64,000 nt of DNA from Enoplolaimus lenunculus (GCA_030248215.1 JASANG010002078.1:62001-126000); one strand, 5' to 3'. Counted from the first letter of the stretch, positions 10,801 to 35,436 are shown. The notes: generated by a model from the sequence alone, not told the origin. Numbers and translations are program-made.

Positions 10801-13800
10801 TTACTTTATTCAATGTTTGTGTTTTTACTGTCCCGGTTTAATATGACGTAAATTTGTAGTTGACTGTGTAGTTTAGGAAGATGTATTGATTATCCGTTAA
10901 TAATATAGTTTGTTACTTGCTTGTGATTTCTGGTTAATTCAGTAGGACAGATTGTGCGAAATTTTATGCTTCAGAGTAACATTCAAATTGGCGAACGAAC
11001 ACGTCAGTTGTTAAGCAGATGGGTTGATGAAGAATATAATAAAGATGCAACATTGAAATATTCGTAAGAATTTTAGTATTAAATTTAGTCCAAGTTACCA
11101 ATCACGCACGCTGACAAGATTAGGTGTTAAGCATTAATATTATTCAGTTTATTTTCGCACTGGACGCAAAAGTAGTCAACTTGACGTTGCAGCTTGTCTG
11201 AACAACATTTTCTCGCTGAAATTTAGTTCAAAATGTGATATCATTTTATACATCAGAAGTAATTAGTTTCGTAAAACGCTAATATGCGTAGTTTCGTTGT
11301 AAAACGCTAATATGCTATAACTAACACTACTTTTCTTTATACTGCATAACATGTTGTAGATTATATCACATCGCGAACGGTTATATAACTCTACAATGCT
11401 TTTCGGTTGATGTTTTGGCTTTGTCTTAGATTTTTGTCACATCTTTTTAGGCTGATGGTCTCCTTGTATCATGAACTGAAACGCGATGGCTACGATTTTA
11501 AGCCATTGGATCATGCAAGTTTATATATTTTTGTTGCTGATTTTTTGACGGTAGCAGCTTTTTAGATTGGCTTTAGATCACTGTTAGTATTGCAAGAATT
11601 CTAGAAACGAAACATTAACAATGCCGTATGGTTTCCTTAGAAAAGATACTTTGGCGTGTAATGGTGTTTTGTCAAAGATACATCCATCGGTTCGTTTTTC
11701 ATTAAACAAAGCAGTACTCAGAAGTCGAGCCAATCTGTTTTCTGGCAACTAGCCAAATTTGATTCAAATTTTCAGTAGTTACGTACTTTTTCGTAATAGC
11801 AAAACATTAGCTTATCCAACGACTAATATGGTGCTTTACAATACGGTTTACTCGATTTGAAAACGTTATTGCATCTGCCACTATTGTTGTTGATGATTCT
11901 TTGGTTGTGTGTGCAGGCCAAGAAAAAAGTTCCTGCCACTACTGATCCGAACTATGTCGCTACTCAAGAAGAAGAAGATGACTTGGCTAAAGGTATCAAA
12001 ATTGCTTAAAGTTCACAACAATATTTGAAAATAGCAAATTATAGACCAAATGGGATTGAAAATAGGCCCGTAGCTTCAGATTTCTTTTTAGTCATAATAC
12101 CTTATTGTCAGTATTCTAAACAACTGTTTGCAAATTGTCTTGAATTAATGAACGAGAAATACACAATGTTTCAGTAGATGTAGTGCTTAAAATGTTTGCA
12201 GTGAAACTGTTTGGTTACGGCCAAAAATTTTATACTGCCGTGCTCTGCTCATATATTTACCTTAAAATTTAAGCAATCCAGCTGTCGTTGAAGGAATCCG
12301 GAGCAGGAACGGTTAAATCGTCGCCTCAATCGAGCAATTCGAATACATCTGCTACTAACTCAAATATGTATCCAGGGACGGCTCCTGCCGTTAGCGGGGC
12401 AAGTAGCGTTGCAAAGCGTATCGTTAAAGCCTTGTACGATTTTGAAGCCGCGGAGGATAACGAACTAACTTTTCATGCTGGTGAACTTATTACTGTACTG
12501 GATGATAGGTCAGTGAACATTTGGACAGCTATAATCTGAGGCACTTCGTAATACCTTTCATAACATATTGATTTTTGTGGTTTTCTGAATTTATTTTTAA
12601 TCATTATTTAATCCCATTATGCAAGATGTAGGCTTTTTGTAATGATAATTTTACATCTTTTATATTTGCAATATCAATTTTAGCTTTTTTAAGTAGCTAG
12701 GTTTTTAACTTTTGTTTTTGTTTTCTAACAATAACTCGAATCTGACAGGAGCAAGGAGGGATGTTGTATATGATTCAACCGTTATCATTCATTTCAGCGA
12801 CGTTAATTGGTGGCGTGGTTCAAATCATCGCGGCGATGGACTATTTCCAGCGAGTTTTGTAACTTCAGATCTTACGGCTGTTGTCGAACAGGGTAAGTTC
12901 CAAAAGTCTTTGAGTATAAAGTTTACATGTTGCTGCTCGAATTCGTCTCGTCTGGTATTGACCATTCCGATTTCATGGGTACTTATAATCAGGGTGCGAC
13001 CGGATATCCGGCTCCGGTTTACTATCCGGCAAAAAACCCGCATCCGGTTCCGGTATCCGGTGCAAACCTACCGGATACCGGATTTTGGTGGTGATTTCGT
13101 AAATCTCAAATTATTGCAAATTATGTTGTCAGATGTTACGTTTTCAGTCCCATTACATGTAAGTGTACGGTAGTCCAACAGAAGCGATAAGGTATTCGAG
13201 CATACTTTGATTGTCCGAACATGGTTTGGTTAGTAACGTGGCAATTAGGGTGGGAATTTGTAAGATCATGGTATTTTGCTGTGATATTTCGGTGAGTTTT
13301 CTTTATATAAACGCAATATTCCGTTTGCTAAAGATAAATTAACATTTACTGACGCATTAACGTGCGAAAAATTGACTTATTTAAAAAACACACTATCCGT
13401 TAACATCCGGTTCCGATAAAAATCACTATCCGGATCCGGTTCCGGTATCCGGTTTTTTGCGATTCGGTCGCACTCTGCTTATAGTACCATTTTGCACGTG
13501 GCGCTATAAATATCTTGTGTTTGGGAACTTTTTTTACTTCAGTGTCGGAGTTTGCATTAGTACGTATATAGATATTTTTGGTATAAGATAAGCATTAAAT
13601 AGTGTTAATGTGATGCACTCGGTATTCCGAAGTTGTCAGTGACGCATTAATTCGTCATTTGACAGCTTTTACGATGCACATTTGCTGATTTTTGTGTAGA
13701 TGTTTTGCTAACTTAGTGTTTGTTCTATACAATACATTACAGTAATTTTGCGTTTATATACTTGTTTCAATTTCAGTTAATCTTAACGACAACGCGAATA

Positions 13801-16279
13801 GCAGTAGTGGTAAACGAAAATCGGTTCAGTTCCACGAAGAAGTTGAAGTTAAAACCGTCGAGCGTGAACCGGGTGAATTGGACGATTCCGCGCGTGGTGT
13901 GTCGGCCCCGGTTGTTACGAAAATTGAACCCGAAAAGTTGGACCGATGTCTTGAAATGCTACAAGACGCAGATCCGACCGGGGTCAGACCAGACCCAGAA
14001 GAGTTGACTACTCTTGAAGGTAGGTACTGAATGCTGAACTACAAACTGCGGATATTTGCCGATTGATAGGGGTGGCTAGTTTTATGATGAATAAACGCGT
14101 GTTGTTGGATAAAAATATAAGATGCCGTCTTGCTGGATCAGAAGTGAGATCTTATTTTGCATTTGTTTGTCAAACGTTACGCTTTCCTTGTTTACACTTC
14201 GCTGATTTAATCTTTATGATTTTTGAAAATTATTTTTAAAAACACTTAAAACATTTTTGATTTAACATACAATAGTTTTCGTTTAACGGAGAATCCTCTG
14301 AATAATCGCAAAATTAAAGGTATGAACCAAATTTAATTTATATAGTTTAACGAATGTAAAAGCAAACAGTGTAATAATTTATCATTCTCTTAGCCATAGA
14401 ATTCATATTATTACGAGGATACATTATGTCCGCGTTTTGTGTTTCTAGTGCTAAGTTTTTGTTCACTTGTTTATTTCCAGCTGAATGCAACGGAATGGGA
14501 CCCCTTATTGATAAAGATTTGGAAAGTATTGACGAGTAAGTTGCAAGCCGAAATGTATTTTCTAACTATAAAAGCACCAAGACTGTATGTTTACTCATGA
14601 TGCTCTTCGTTTTCATTTCAATGACTTTATCGATCACTGTAATATATTACTTCCAGTGTTTTTGGCCAATCTTTTAACCATGACCCTTAAATATATTTTG
14701 ATTGGGTATATCTGGATTGTGTCTGCAGGCATTTTATTAGCATTGCCAATAGTTGACTGTAACTTAGGATTTACTGTGGTTTGTTTTTCAAGGCAGGTGC
14801 CGGTACGTGTTGCGTTTTGGACCTTTTTGCACCCCACTTTTGGTGGTAAGCCGATCTTACTGTCAATGCGGTCGCTAACTCTTGATTTTTAAAATATGAT
14901 CGGTTTTTTGCAAAGGTGTTGTAGTGCTTTATAATAGGAATTCTGAATGCATAGTCTTAATTTGCATTTGCATACCTTACATTAACAAAAAACGCTACCC
15001 AAAATACGTATGTGGGGTGTTCCAGCTTTAATATATAGATAGGCTAGAGCTCTGTCTTTTAAATTAATTGCAAACGCGCTTTAAATGAAGTGTTATGAGT
15101 AAATTTTGCCGAATGACATTAATATTGGATTGGTAAAAAATTTCAGGTTGGCTAAAAAGTTGCAAAGGTTTAGCGCAATTGGCCAAAGGGTAAATTAAAA
15201 AAGCCTCATTACTACATCGTTACATCTCAAGTTAGCGGTAAATCTCTACGTATGTATGTTTGTTAACATTAATGATAATTATTGTTGGATTTTAGCAAAC
15301 ACAACAAACTGGCTGAATTAAATGTAAAACTGATCGACGCGTTCAATTTGTATCATTCCAGTATGAAAGAAGCAACAATACAGTTACAAGTACAGCACCA
15401 TTTTTATTTTTTGTTGTATTAAAATTTTCAGGTTAAGTGGGTGCTGCTGCGCTTGTTTTTTTGGTACTTTAGCAAGAAGAAATGTGGAAAAGCTCACGAA
15501 ACTGAGAGTTCTTTTGTACATAATTGAGAGGCTACACGATATTTTTAGATGCTGTGTATCATGCAAGGATGCTAGAATTTGGCTTTTAAGGTATATTAAT
15601 TATTCGATTATTTAATTTTGTCAAAAATATGTAATTTCAAGCAAAAACAGCAACAATCAACGAGTGTTTATCAAACAACAGCGTTTCCACAAGCTGGAAT
15701 AGCCGTTTCATCTCAACCTCAACAAGGCTATGCTGCGCCTGGGACGCAACAAGTTGCTGCACCACATTTAGTTCAACAAATCCCGCAACAAAACGCAATC
15801 TACGCAACGCAAACAGCAAATATGAACACCGCGTAAGTTGTTTTGTTTACCGTGATCTTAGGTTACAGTAGCTTTTTTAATTATGTTACCATTATTGTCA
15901 TTTTCTAAGTTGAGTGGTTTTGTATATATTTAACAGGACGGTTATGCCAGAAATTCAACAAAAGGGTGCAACGTATTCGGTGCAGGTGCAGTCGCCGATA
16001 ATTCCACCACAGCCTCAAGGAATGGTTGCAAGCGCTGTGCCAGCTTATACCGTTCAAACCACAGTCGCATCTCAACCAAGTGTCAATGTTCCGACAAATG
16101 CCCAACCGGTTCTTTATCCACAACAGCAGCAAACATTAGTTAATAATCAAATACAACCAGGACAACAAAATAATAATATGTATGTTTCTGGCAATACAGC
16201 TCAAGTTGCAATGACTGCAATACCACAACACGGTGTTCAACAACAGCAGATGCAACAACAACATGTACAACAAAATTGA
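7830..16279 (+). CDS. STAM: STAM, ESCRT-0 signal-transducing adaptor molecule (13 exons, 604 aa)
   Basis: STAM partners HRS in the ESCRT-0 complex, binding ubiquitinated cargo on early endosomes. Exons: 7830-7875, 9106-9269, 10672-10767, 10951-11063, 11451-11514, 11917-11992, 12274-12508, 12798-12892, 13777-14019, 14481-14535, 15296-15389, 15642-15832, 15937-16279; all phases agree and give 605 codons. The start [14 protein letters not shown] then [20 protein letters not shown] is the STAM N-terminus. Domains: VHS ~1-145; [17 protein letters not shown] ~182-195; SH3 ~234-292 ([16 protein letters not shown], then [15 protein letters not shown]); GAT/coiled-coil ~345-428 ([29 protein letters not shown]); Gln/Pro-rich tail to 604. 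Human STAM has the same order at similar positions. Oddities: intron 5 appears to use a GC donor, and intron 2 is mostly a minisatellite. Exon 12 could start 9 nt later. A possible ATTAAA poly(A) signal is at 16339. Confidence 0.95.
7890..8213. mobile_element. MITE in STAM intron 1 (GTGCAAG/CTTGCAC family)
   Basis: Left part CTATTCACATGTGCACGTTTTGCA and right part GCAAAAACTTGCACGTGGGAATAGGGCTTA are inverted relative to each other, with repeated CTTGCA motifs between. Related copies lie at 22437-22752 and 41117-41748. No coding capacity. Confidence 0.6.
9408..10578. repeat. GC-rich 24-bp minisatellite inside a MITE, STAM intron 2
   Basis: About 45 head-to-tail units of roughly 24 bp in ~1.1 kb. 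The first block (about 9436-9900) is near-identical GGCGCCGTCCGTCAGCACTC + GTAC. A transition block (CAGCAGCCGTAC variants) follows, then a block at about 10200-10380 based on CGGTCCGACAGCACCCGTAC. Each unit holds about five CpGs. Because 24 is divisible by 3, all frames stay open and give spurious repetitive ORFs on both strands. The array is bracketed by inverted ends: TAAGGGTTACGATATACTT then TTGTTGACG on the left; complement of right end TTAGGGTTGCGCTATACTTG. The array therefore expanded inside a transposon. It ends about 95 bp before the exon 3 acceptor. Confidence 0.9.
12990..13478. mobile_element. hAT-type MITE with 8-bp target duplication, STAM intron 8
   Basis: Terminal inverted repeats CAGGGTGCGACCGG and (complement of right end) CAGAGTGCGACCG. 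Flanks CTTATAAT (12982-12989) and CTTATAGT (13479-13486) match 7 of 8. Subterminal regions are dense in TCCGG/CCGGA and GGATATCCGG. No coding. Same family as 23602-23944. Confidence 0.8.
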
Positions 16280-17705
16280 ACTTGAAGACCATTTCATGTT
16301 CATAATATTTTTATATGCGATTATTAACGATTTTTATTATTAAATGAAAATAATTTTGAAAATAGTTTTGAAGGAAATCAGGTTTCTGATGATGTCCTAA
16401 AATTTGATGTTTTAGAGTTTATTCCACAGTGCCTGAAAATACTATCGTGATGTTTTAGATTATTTCTTCGTATTTCGCGTTTCTGTTCCAGATGTCCTTT
16501 GAATTAATCTGAAACTCTGCTAGTTTAGAGAATACATTTTGAGGAAGGTTACTTTTGCGCACAATTATTTTTGTGAACAAAATTTTATCAGATCGCAGCT
16601 GATAAAGAAACCGGGAAACGGAATGATTTGTTTTCAAGCGAACCGCTTTGCTAATTATTATTGTATTTATTACTTGAACAAATACCAATCGGTGAGGAAA
16701 TTACAGTAAACACAAAACTCCGAAAACGTAAAATTAATTTTTTAGTTAGAATACCAACCTTACATGTCATTTTGTTTACTGTAATGTCTAATTTCACCAG
16801 CATGGGACTATAAACAGTGTATATATTACTTGTCACTAAATTCTTTTGCTTTGTATTTAAATTCGAGCGATTTCCGCGCAATAAAAAGTGAAGGGCGAGT
16901 TTACTTAAGGCTTTTTCGCATTTTTATGTTTCGAGAAAAATTTTGCTTACCAAGGGAGCTGCCGCCCCCTCTGACCACCCGCAAGTTCAGCCCCAAACAA
17001 AGCAATTCATTATTGGAATCCTTATCCTGCTCAGCTTCAGTGTCTCTTACTGGGGGTAGGGGTGCTGCAACCCCCCCCCCCCCCCGAAAAAAGCAAACAC
17101 TGTCCCTGATGCACCACATTCTCAGCATATATGGGGTCAGGTGTGTTGCAGACCCCTCCCCGCAAGAAAATGAAACTACCCCTACTACATCATATTTTCA
17201 ATACCGAATATATATTTTAACTTTCAGCAGTTATCCATTACCCTCGCGCTCTTGATTAATATTTTGACATCACACAATAAGTTTACTCTATAAATAAAAT
17301 CAAAATAAAAAATCTTACTGCCAAAAACCGTACTCATTGAGAGTTGCAATACTGTCTCTTCACAGATGTATTTCTACCACACACTTCCGTAACTTATGCG
17401 GATTCACGTTGTAACGGGGCAAGCGGGTCACGATTTGTCCCATGTTAATTTGACGCCAACGCTAAAATTCGGGCTCTTATATTGGGTTAAAAGACAAAAC
17501 TCGAATGTCAATACGAATTTTAGAATACGATATGGGGGTCTATAAACAGACAAAATGTTACTCAATAATCTAATAGGGACAAAACGTCCCAAGCTGCCCC
17601 TGCTATAACTGTGAACCCTGCATTATATTAAGACTGCTGTCATCAGAATACAACCGGGACCAATCGACAATAAGTCGCTGCACCTCATTGGAGCTGTCGC
17701 TCGGG
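16280..17705. other. STAM 3' flank / convergent intergenic DNA
   Basis: No gene seen. Contains a possible AATAAA at 16880, a 16-C homopolymer at about 17071-17086, and AT-rich unique-looking sequence. Confidence 0.5.
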
Positions 17706-18116
17706 CCCGGTGTCACATTCCCAAACTTTTTCCCGTGAAAAAACTGGGCTACCCCAATTTCCCCTCACACTCAGGAAAAACTGGGATAGCTTGCATTGTT
17801 TCCCAAAAACGGGCCTAGGTAGAATATTTCCCGGAAATACTGTATTTTGCTTTCTGTACACTATATATACATTTAGCTAAAGCAAGTAATTTTAAACGCA
17901 TAGCCCTTTGAGATTTTTTGGGTTTCTCCCATCGGTATCGTGCATTTTTTGGAGGAAAAACTCAGGCTAACAGTCATTTCGGGTGCAAAAGCCGGACTTC
18001 AACAGTTTTTCCAAGGGAAAATTCAAGTTTGCTCTTTGTTGGGGGTGGGGAGACGCTGGCTCAGTTCTTTCCGGAGCGAAAATTGGGGCGGGCAGAACTG
18101 TGTTGTGACACCGGGA
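17706..18116. mobile_element. MITE with CCCGGTGTCACA ends
   Basis: Left end CCCGGTGTCACA and right end TGTGACACCGGG are perfect inverted repeats about 410 bp apart. The inner flanks hold TTTTCCCG / GGGAAA stretches. No coding capacity and no clear target duplication. Confidence 0.65.
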
Positions 18117-18978
18117 AGACTTCAGGTATAAATTGTGTCTTCTCCACAATGCACGTACTAAGTTAATCATACTCGTGTCTTGTGTTTAAAAGTTGTGCGT
18201 TATTCAATTGTATACGCACTGGTTCACAAAGTTTTAATATTTGACTCGATTGAAACAAACCAAACATGTATACCTATAGAGAGCGGACAGTTTTTTTCCG
18301 CGGAACGACAATTAATTATACAAGCATCGTGTAGCGCTCACAGAGGTTTAAACTGCACGAACCCTACCTAGCAAAAAAAACCAGCCGAGACAAATACAAG
18401 AAATCGGCCCATATCATATATTATGTACAAAATAATAAATAAATATACAGCATATGCAATGAAACGCAAGCAACATACAAGTTTGCATATCGAGAACCAT
18501 AATAACAAAGTATATTTACTATATAAGTAAAGCCGGAATGCCCTATATACGTATTTTGGGCAACGCGCTAGCATTACTTTGTTTACAACATTTTCGTAGA
18601 ACAAAAACGTGACTGTTTTGTTCAAGAAATTTTGCATGCAGATTGTTGTGCATTCGCTAACCTTTGTGCAATTTGCAAAAGTGGTTGACTAGTTATGCAC
18701 TATTTTTCAGCGGATTTATTAAAAATAAGTGCCCAATGTCAGTTTCTGTTTTACAGTTTTCTTTATACTAATGTTGAATACCGCGTTCAATCTTTGCCCG
18801 GTATAATCAAAACATTTTTCAATACTTTTACAATATTTCCATCCAAAAGTAGTTAATCAATAACAAAACGTCTATTTTCACAAACAACACTTTCCTTGTT
18901 ATGTGACAGTTTCACATTTCAGCTACAACACTTACCACACAGTAAACAAGCGTACAAAAAGGAACACCAACATATTTC

Positions 18979-19109
18979 GGCCCGTGTTACTTTTTGGGAC
19001 GCAACAACTTAATCTGTAGACTATTTTTTGCTTAAGCTTATCCTTACACTGAGACTTGGCGTTGGAACGTGATTATACTAGTGCTACGCCCCTCAAAGTT
19101 ACATTTGCC
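18979..19109. mobile_element. degraded GGCCCATGTTACTTT-type MITE
   Basis: Left GGCCCGTGTTACTTTTTGGG and right GCCCCTCAAAGTTACATTTGCC are imperfect inverted repeats, with a TTTTTTGCTTAAGCTTA core. The same type is clearer at 48201-48398. Confidence 0.5.
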
Positions 19110-19149
19110 AAATTTACAAGGCCCATGTTATATAAGGGATACTCAAGAT

Positions 19150-19890
19150 TACGCTCTTGTTAAGCGAAGTTCGGAGTTTCGCAAAGTGCTTTATATTTTG
19201 TGCTTGGGGTTGAAAGGTGGATGTCCGTCCGTCCGTCCGAAAAGAATCTCAGGAAGCGCTGAACCGATTTTGATAAACCTTTTATGTTTGAAAGCCTGTC
19301 ATCCTGGGGGTTATCCTCGCATTGGTGTTCTACAATTTTAAGCCATTTATTAGCTACAGGCTAATTTGCAAAATTGGTTAAGCAAGATATTCCACCGGTT
19401 ACAACCAACTTAATTTCAGCAATAGAGAGGTTTTGACGTGAGGAATCTGAATAAATTGTCTACAAACCTTCAAAACCGATAATTGAATAGTTAGCTAATA
19501 ACTAATTTGCATATTATCTAAATTGCTTAAGTGTGTTCGAGCTTCGCTCAATACATTTAGCCCCACTACGACTGGTTTCTAAATTACGACTTTTTCAATA
19601 TCTCACTAAGCATTAGAGTTACAAGCAATCTAATTTCAGCAATAAACAATTTTTTTGGTGCAAGGAATCTAAATAAACTGTCTACAAACCTTCAAAACCG
19701 ATAATTAAACAATTACCTAATAGCTGATTTGCATATTAGCATATTTCATAAGCCTAAGTTAGAACTTTTTGAAATATTTCACTAATTATTTATTGGGGTT
19801 ACTGAAGGGCATTTGGGTGCGAGAAATCTGAATAAATTGTTTACAAACCTCCAAAACCGATAAATGAATAGTTAGCTGTCCCACTACAAC
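19150..19890. repeat. satellite-like element with GTCC microsatellite, copy 1
   Basis: A head with GAAGTTCGGAGTTTCGC, (GTCC)n and ACCGATTTTGATAAACC is followed by imperfect tandem units containing CTAATTTGCA, CCTTCAAAACCGATAATT and AATCTGAATAAATTGT. A reverse-orientation relative occupies 49740-50655. Confidence 0.7.
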
Positions 19891-20112
19891 TGGTTTCTAA
19901 CGACAAAGTCCATAACCATGTATTTTAGGACATTACTTGCTTGCAACTTATTTTGGTACATTTTCCGCTGTATATCTGTATACTTTAATTTAATACTTTG
20001 ATCTTCAGTCTGCGATTCTCAAACCACTGCCAATATGCGCTTAAAATATCACGTTTAATACGTAATGCGTAGTTTATAATATACATAAGTGCTCTGGAAG
20101 TCACATAATACT

Positions 20113-20118
20113 TTTATT
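20113..20118 (-). terminator. AATAAA poly(A) signal candidate of the NEDD4-type gene
   Basis: AATAAA on the minus strand about 100 nt after the stop codon, downstream of the duplicated coding tail. Confidence 0.5.
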
Positions 20119-20138
20119 ATAAAAGCTACACTTTCAGC

Positions 20139-20218
20139 TTAGTCAACGCCTCCAAATCCATCCAAATCCACCACTATTTTCAATGGTATCAATTAGTTTC
20201 TAACGCAATTCACCGTAT
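20139..20218 (-). pseudogene. duplicated last 70 bp of the NEDD4 coding sequence in the 3' UTR
   Basis: Immediately after the stop (20221-20219) the last ~70 coding bases, including the stop, are repeated. Copy differences: CAG to TAG within the LRQK-equivalent segment, one GCC/ACC change, and a 10-bp TGGATTTGGA duplication. It is non-coding as it follows an in-frame stop. Confidence 0.85.
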
Positions 20219-31600
<11,382 letters not shown>

Positions 31601-34015
31601 TAATCAAGGAGTCATGCTCGACAAAGAATTTTGCAACTGGAGCGTATGAATAAACACCGTGTCACCCAAACACAACAAATACAAATATTTCGTTCAATTT
31701 CAATTTGTAACAGCTGAATGAAAAACCTTGAAGCATTACATCCAAGTATAATCCTTTAAGTTATCCTTGGCTTTATCAGTTTGAAGAAATTATGGCGTAA
31801 CAGGTGTACCGCTTTTCGCTTTAATTTTCGAAACCATAAATCAGTGTCAAAATAACATAATTGCCGTGGAAACAGCTTTCTTCCTATGAAATACAGGTAC
31901 TGGTACATGGGTAGGAAATTGTCAGTTGTCGGCCCAAGCACCACATACATATTTTACTTGCAGTGTGCTAAGTGATTACAACTCAGGTAATATAACGTCT
32001 CTCATGAATTAACTAGTTGAAATGCGAGCTTACTAACGGCTGCTTCGAGCACTAGCGGATTGAGAGGGGCGGTGGATGGGCAATTTTTTCCCTACCTTGC
32101 AATATTTGGGTTTCGTAACATCTGCTAGCCCCTCCGTCAGAAATTTTCGAATCCGACTCTGGCTTCGAGTTGAAATCGCAAGCCAATCAGAACGAATTAT
32201 CTGCATTTCTAATTCCGAAGACTAGCTATGTTTCTTTTACGTAAAATTCCGAACTGATATAAATGTAAAATATCATTTTCGGGTATTAAAACAAGCCTAG
32301 CCATTGAGATAACTGAAAAAATGCAATGCCCTACCTTTTCGGAAGTAAAATTATAATTACACAGTCTACAGATTTTAAAAATTAGTTACATCCAAAATGT
32401 TAAAATAATTTCGTCCGCTAACTCGTTCTCAAAACAAACCTTTTTATGACTGTGATTCCAAATTGCCAACTGCATTAGTTCCTATTGACTTAATTATAGT
32501 GCTGTTTTGTGTTAATGGCAATATAATAAACAGTTGGTGTTATTTTTTCAGATTTTTAAAACAACAATGGTAACTCGTTTATCTATTTGGAAAAAGACTT
32601 TACCGTAGTCGGCCTGTTCCTATACTTGTTTCACTGCTGATGTTTATTCTGACATCTTGAAAGCACTCGTCAAACGCAAATGTATCACCTTGCATTCAAA
32701 AAGCTGTATGCGTTTTCATGTTTTGGTTTTAGGAACCGGTAATCTGAATCTCATATTAATGGACTGCATTCTCCTCGACTGTAAAAATTCATAAAGCCAC
32801 TCGTTTTTGTTATTTTTAACACGCGCTGACACCTTGCTGTCCACGTCAGATAGCAATGGCTGGGTTACAGAAACATCACTTAAAGCCGACCTCTGACTTA
32901 AGTCCATATTTGACTAAAGCCAAAGGATCTCATTTTTAGCTTGTTGCTTGCCAGTTACAAGCTAATGTTGGCAAACACTATGCTAAAGCTTCTAATTCCG
33001 ACTTTAAGTCTGTCCCTACAATCTAATTATATTGGCTATCTTTAAACTTTTAAGCAACCTTAAGCCATTTCTTAACGCTTTCTGACATAAATATTAATAA
33101 TTACAAATCAGAAATTAGTTGAAACCAGGATTCGAATCGCAGCCTCACGTTTATAGAAGATTGACGGTCGAGCCCAATAAACAAAAAACATTTTCTGATA
33201 TTCAATAAAAATTTTCTTAAATTCAAGACAATGATGTCTTAAGACTCCAGACAATAGACATATATTTCTTGAATGCAAGGCATTTAGTTTCTGAAATTTT
33301 TCAGAAATAGGTGTCTTAAATTTTTAACACTTAAATGTCTTAAAATTTAGAGCCTATTTCACAAACGATTAAGACAATATTTCTGAAATATAAGAAAAAT
33401 GTGTCTGAAGTAAAAGACATGTTTTGCAAGATTTGTCAGGGAAGTTGCGTTAAAATGGGAGCTAAGCGCAACCAAATTCCATTATTTTACAACCTAAGAT
33501 ACGTGCAAGACGTAAACATAAATTGAGGGAGCCTGAGCTCAACGCGAAATAACTTTGAAATTCGATTACTTTTATATACTCTCTCAAGGAAACTGAGCAA
33601 CTATTTTACATATATACATAGAAATCAGAAAATTAGTCTTGAATATAAGACAACTGCTTCTTGAAAGGAAGAAATTAAAGATTTGCTTAATAATTGTAAA
33701 ACGCTGCGCATTCTGTATTTAATTTATTAAGTATGTATCTTGCTCTCTAAGTTGCTCAAGTCGACTTAATTTGCGAAAGGGTTATGTTTTCTGTTATAAA
33801 TCTTAGAATTCACCGCTGAACTACTTAAAATATCTCCTGACTTCCTAGCTATTAGTATTAAAGTATGAGACTTACAATTTTGGTTGCATTAATTCCTACG
33901 ACTGAAGTCCAAAACTGAGTTTACTCAAAGGTCGACTTCATGTTTCTGCAACTCAGTCTTTAAAATTAAAATGCTAGTTGAGAGAAAGATATATGAAAAC
34001 AAACCAAACCATGTA
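31601..34015. other. intergenic DNA upstream of NEDD4
   Basis: No gene seen. A tRNA-like B-box stretch (GATTCGAATCC, minus strand) near 33130 suggests an old SINE fragment. About 33185-33440 is rich in repeated TGTCTTAAA/TTTCTGAAA motifs, probably a degraded MITE. Confidence 0.45.
31604..31615 (-). promoter_or_regulatory. three-codon upstream ORF before the NEDD4 start
   Basis: ATG ACT CCT TGA lies on the minus strand, in frame, and ends one codon (TTA) before the chosen ATG at 31600. If the leader includes it, it could lower initiation at the main start. Confidence 0.4.
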
Positions 34016-34224
34016 CACTGCAAAAAATGGCGTGCCAAATTGACTCTCTCCGAAATAGGCTCTACGGGACTACACAAACTGAGTCAAATTGGACTCCGCC
34101 AGAGTCAAACATGCGACTCAGTGAATCGAATTTAACTCTGTCGGAGTCGAATTTTGACTCAATTTGTGTAGTCCCGTAGAGCCTATTTCGGAGAGAGTCA
34201 ATTTGACTCACCATTTTTGCTGTG
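34016..34224. mobile_element. palindromic MITE, CACTGC ends, TA target
   Basis: CACTGCAAAAAATGG at the left, GCTGTG at the right, flanked by TA on both sides. Long inverted arms include GAGTCAAATTGACTC, CCGAAATAGGCT and TACGGGACTACACAAA. It could form a hairpin over nearly its whole length. TA targets suggest a Tc1/mariner-type origin. Confidence 0.8.
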
Positions 34225-35283
34225 TATATCCGATCAATGTGCGACGGATATGAAAAATATCCAGATATGTATCCGAAGAAAAATATGTATCCGGATAGCC
34301 GCCGGAGGTCCGAAATGCTATTGCGCGAATTTTTTAGAAATTTGCATTGTTTCACTTCTATAGCTGGAGCTGACTGTATTCAAACTTGAGTCAAAATATT
34401 GAACTATTCTTGGCAACTTTTTTAAGATCTGTTTTTTCTGTGTACTTATGTTTGTAAAATTAAGAGCTGTTTGATTTTGGTCAGTCAGAAAAGTTTTTAT
34501 AAGTTTAGTATGCTATTGAGAACATTTCTTTTCTTACATCTTGCTGGATATATACCTACTGTTATTAGCTCGGTCCTAAACGTTTTCATTCGTTTGATGG
34601 ATAAAGATAAGATCTTTATAGTCTTAATTTTCGATTTTAATGAAAATTAATTAAAAATTTAATAGTAAATTTGCGCGCTTAACTAGTCAAACAACACAAA
34701 AATCGCGCAATTCCAACAGCCTAAGCACTCAATTACGGTCTAGTGAGAAAGCGGAAACTAGCAAATCCAGAGGACGGGCGGGGGTACGCTTTGCGACAGA
34801 AATTTTTTGTGATAAAATTGTAAGGTCCCCAAGTAGGTACCTTACAATTTTCCTACTCGGAAATTTTTTGTTGTAAGATGATAAAGTCCCTATACATTAC
34901 AATTTTCTCGTTATAAAATTTTTGTAAAAAATGATAATGTCTCTGCCTAACAATTTTTCTGCTCAGAAAATTTTTCGGTGAAAAATTGCGTTTCATAACA
35001 TTGGCCAGTCCGTCACCAGTCAGAAATCTCTGGGTCTTCACTAAAACCGGGGCAGCAGAAATGTAACAAGGGTTGATGATTGTACGACTAAAGCGTAAGG
35101 ATATGTCAATGGGGTTCTTTCTTCTTGGAACGTATAAGACTCATGTTACTGTAATTCGAGAGAAGGGTGACATTCTATAGAATCTTTGTGCAGTGCCTTA
35201 CATCAGACGAAGACAAACCAAATCAACTCAATTTCAGGTGGCCAATGCAAGTGTTTTTTATTAGTCAGTAGCACCCTTCTAAA

Positions 35284-35436
35284 CAGGCCCGTAGCCAGCT
35301 CACCTTGCCGGGGGGGGCTTAAATTTTTTCAAGAGGGGCATTCAAGTGTTTCAATGAGTTAGTTACAAGCAAGGTTGAAAACTTTTTAGGGAGCCCAAAA
35401 TTTTCCAAGGGGGGATGAGCCCTTCTGCCCGGCCCG
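35284..35436. mobile_element. hAT-type MITE, CAGGCCCGTAGCC family
   Basis: Left end CAGGCCCGTAGCC; right end decayed (GCCCGGCCCG). Exact 8-bp target duplication CTTCTAAA at 35276-35283 and 35437-35444. Internal CTTGCTTGTAACTCATTGAA-like motif (reverse). Relatives at 47083, 57193 and 58146. Confidence 0.85.

Noticed and set aside
16830-17255. 141-codon open frame after STAM
   Set aside because: Contains a 16-base C run and Pro/Arg low complexity; no domain, no homology recognised.
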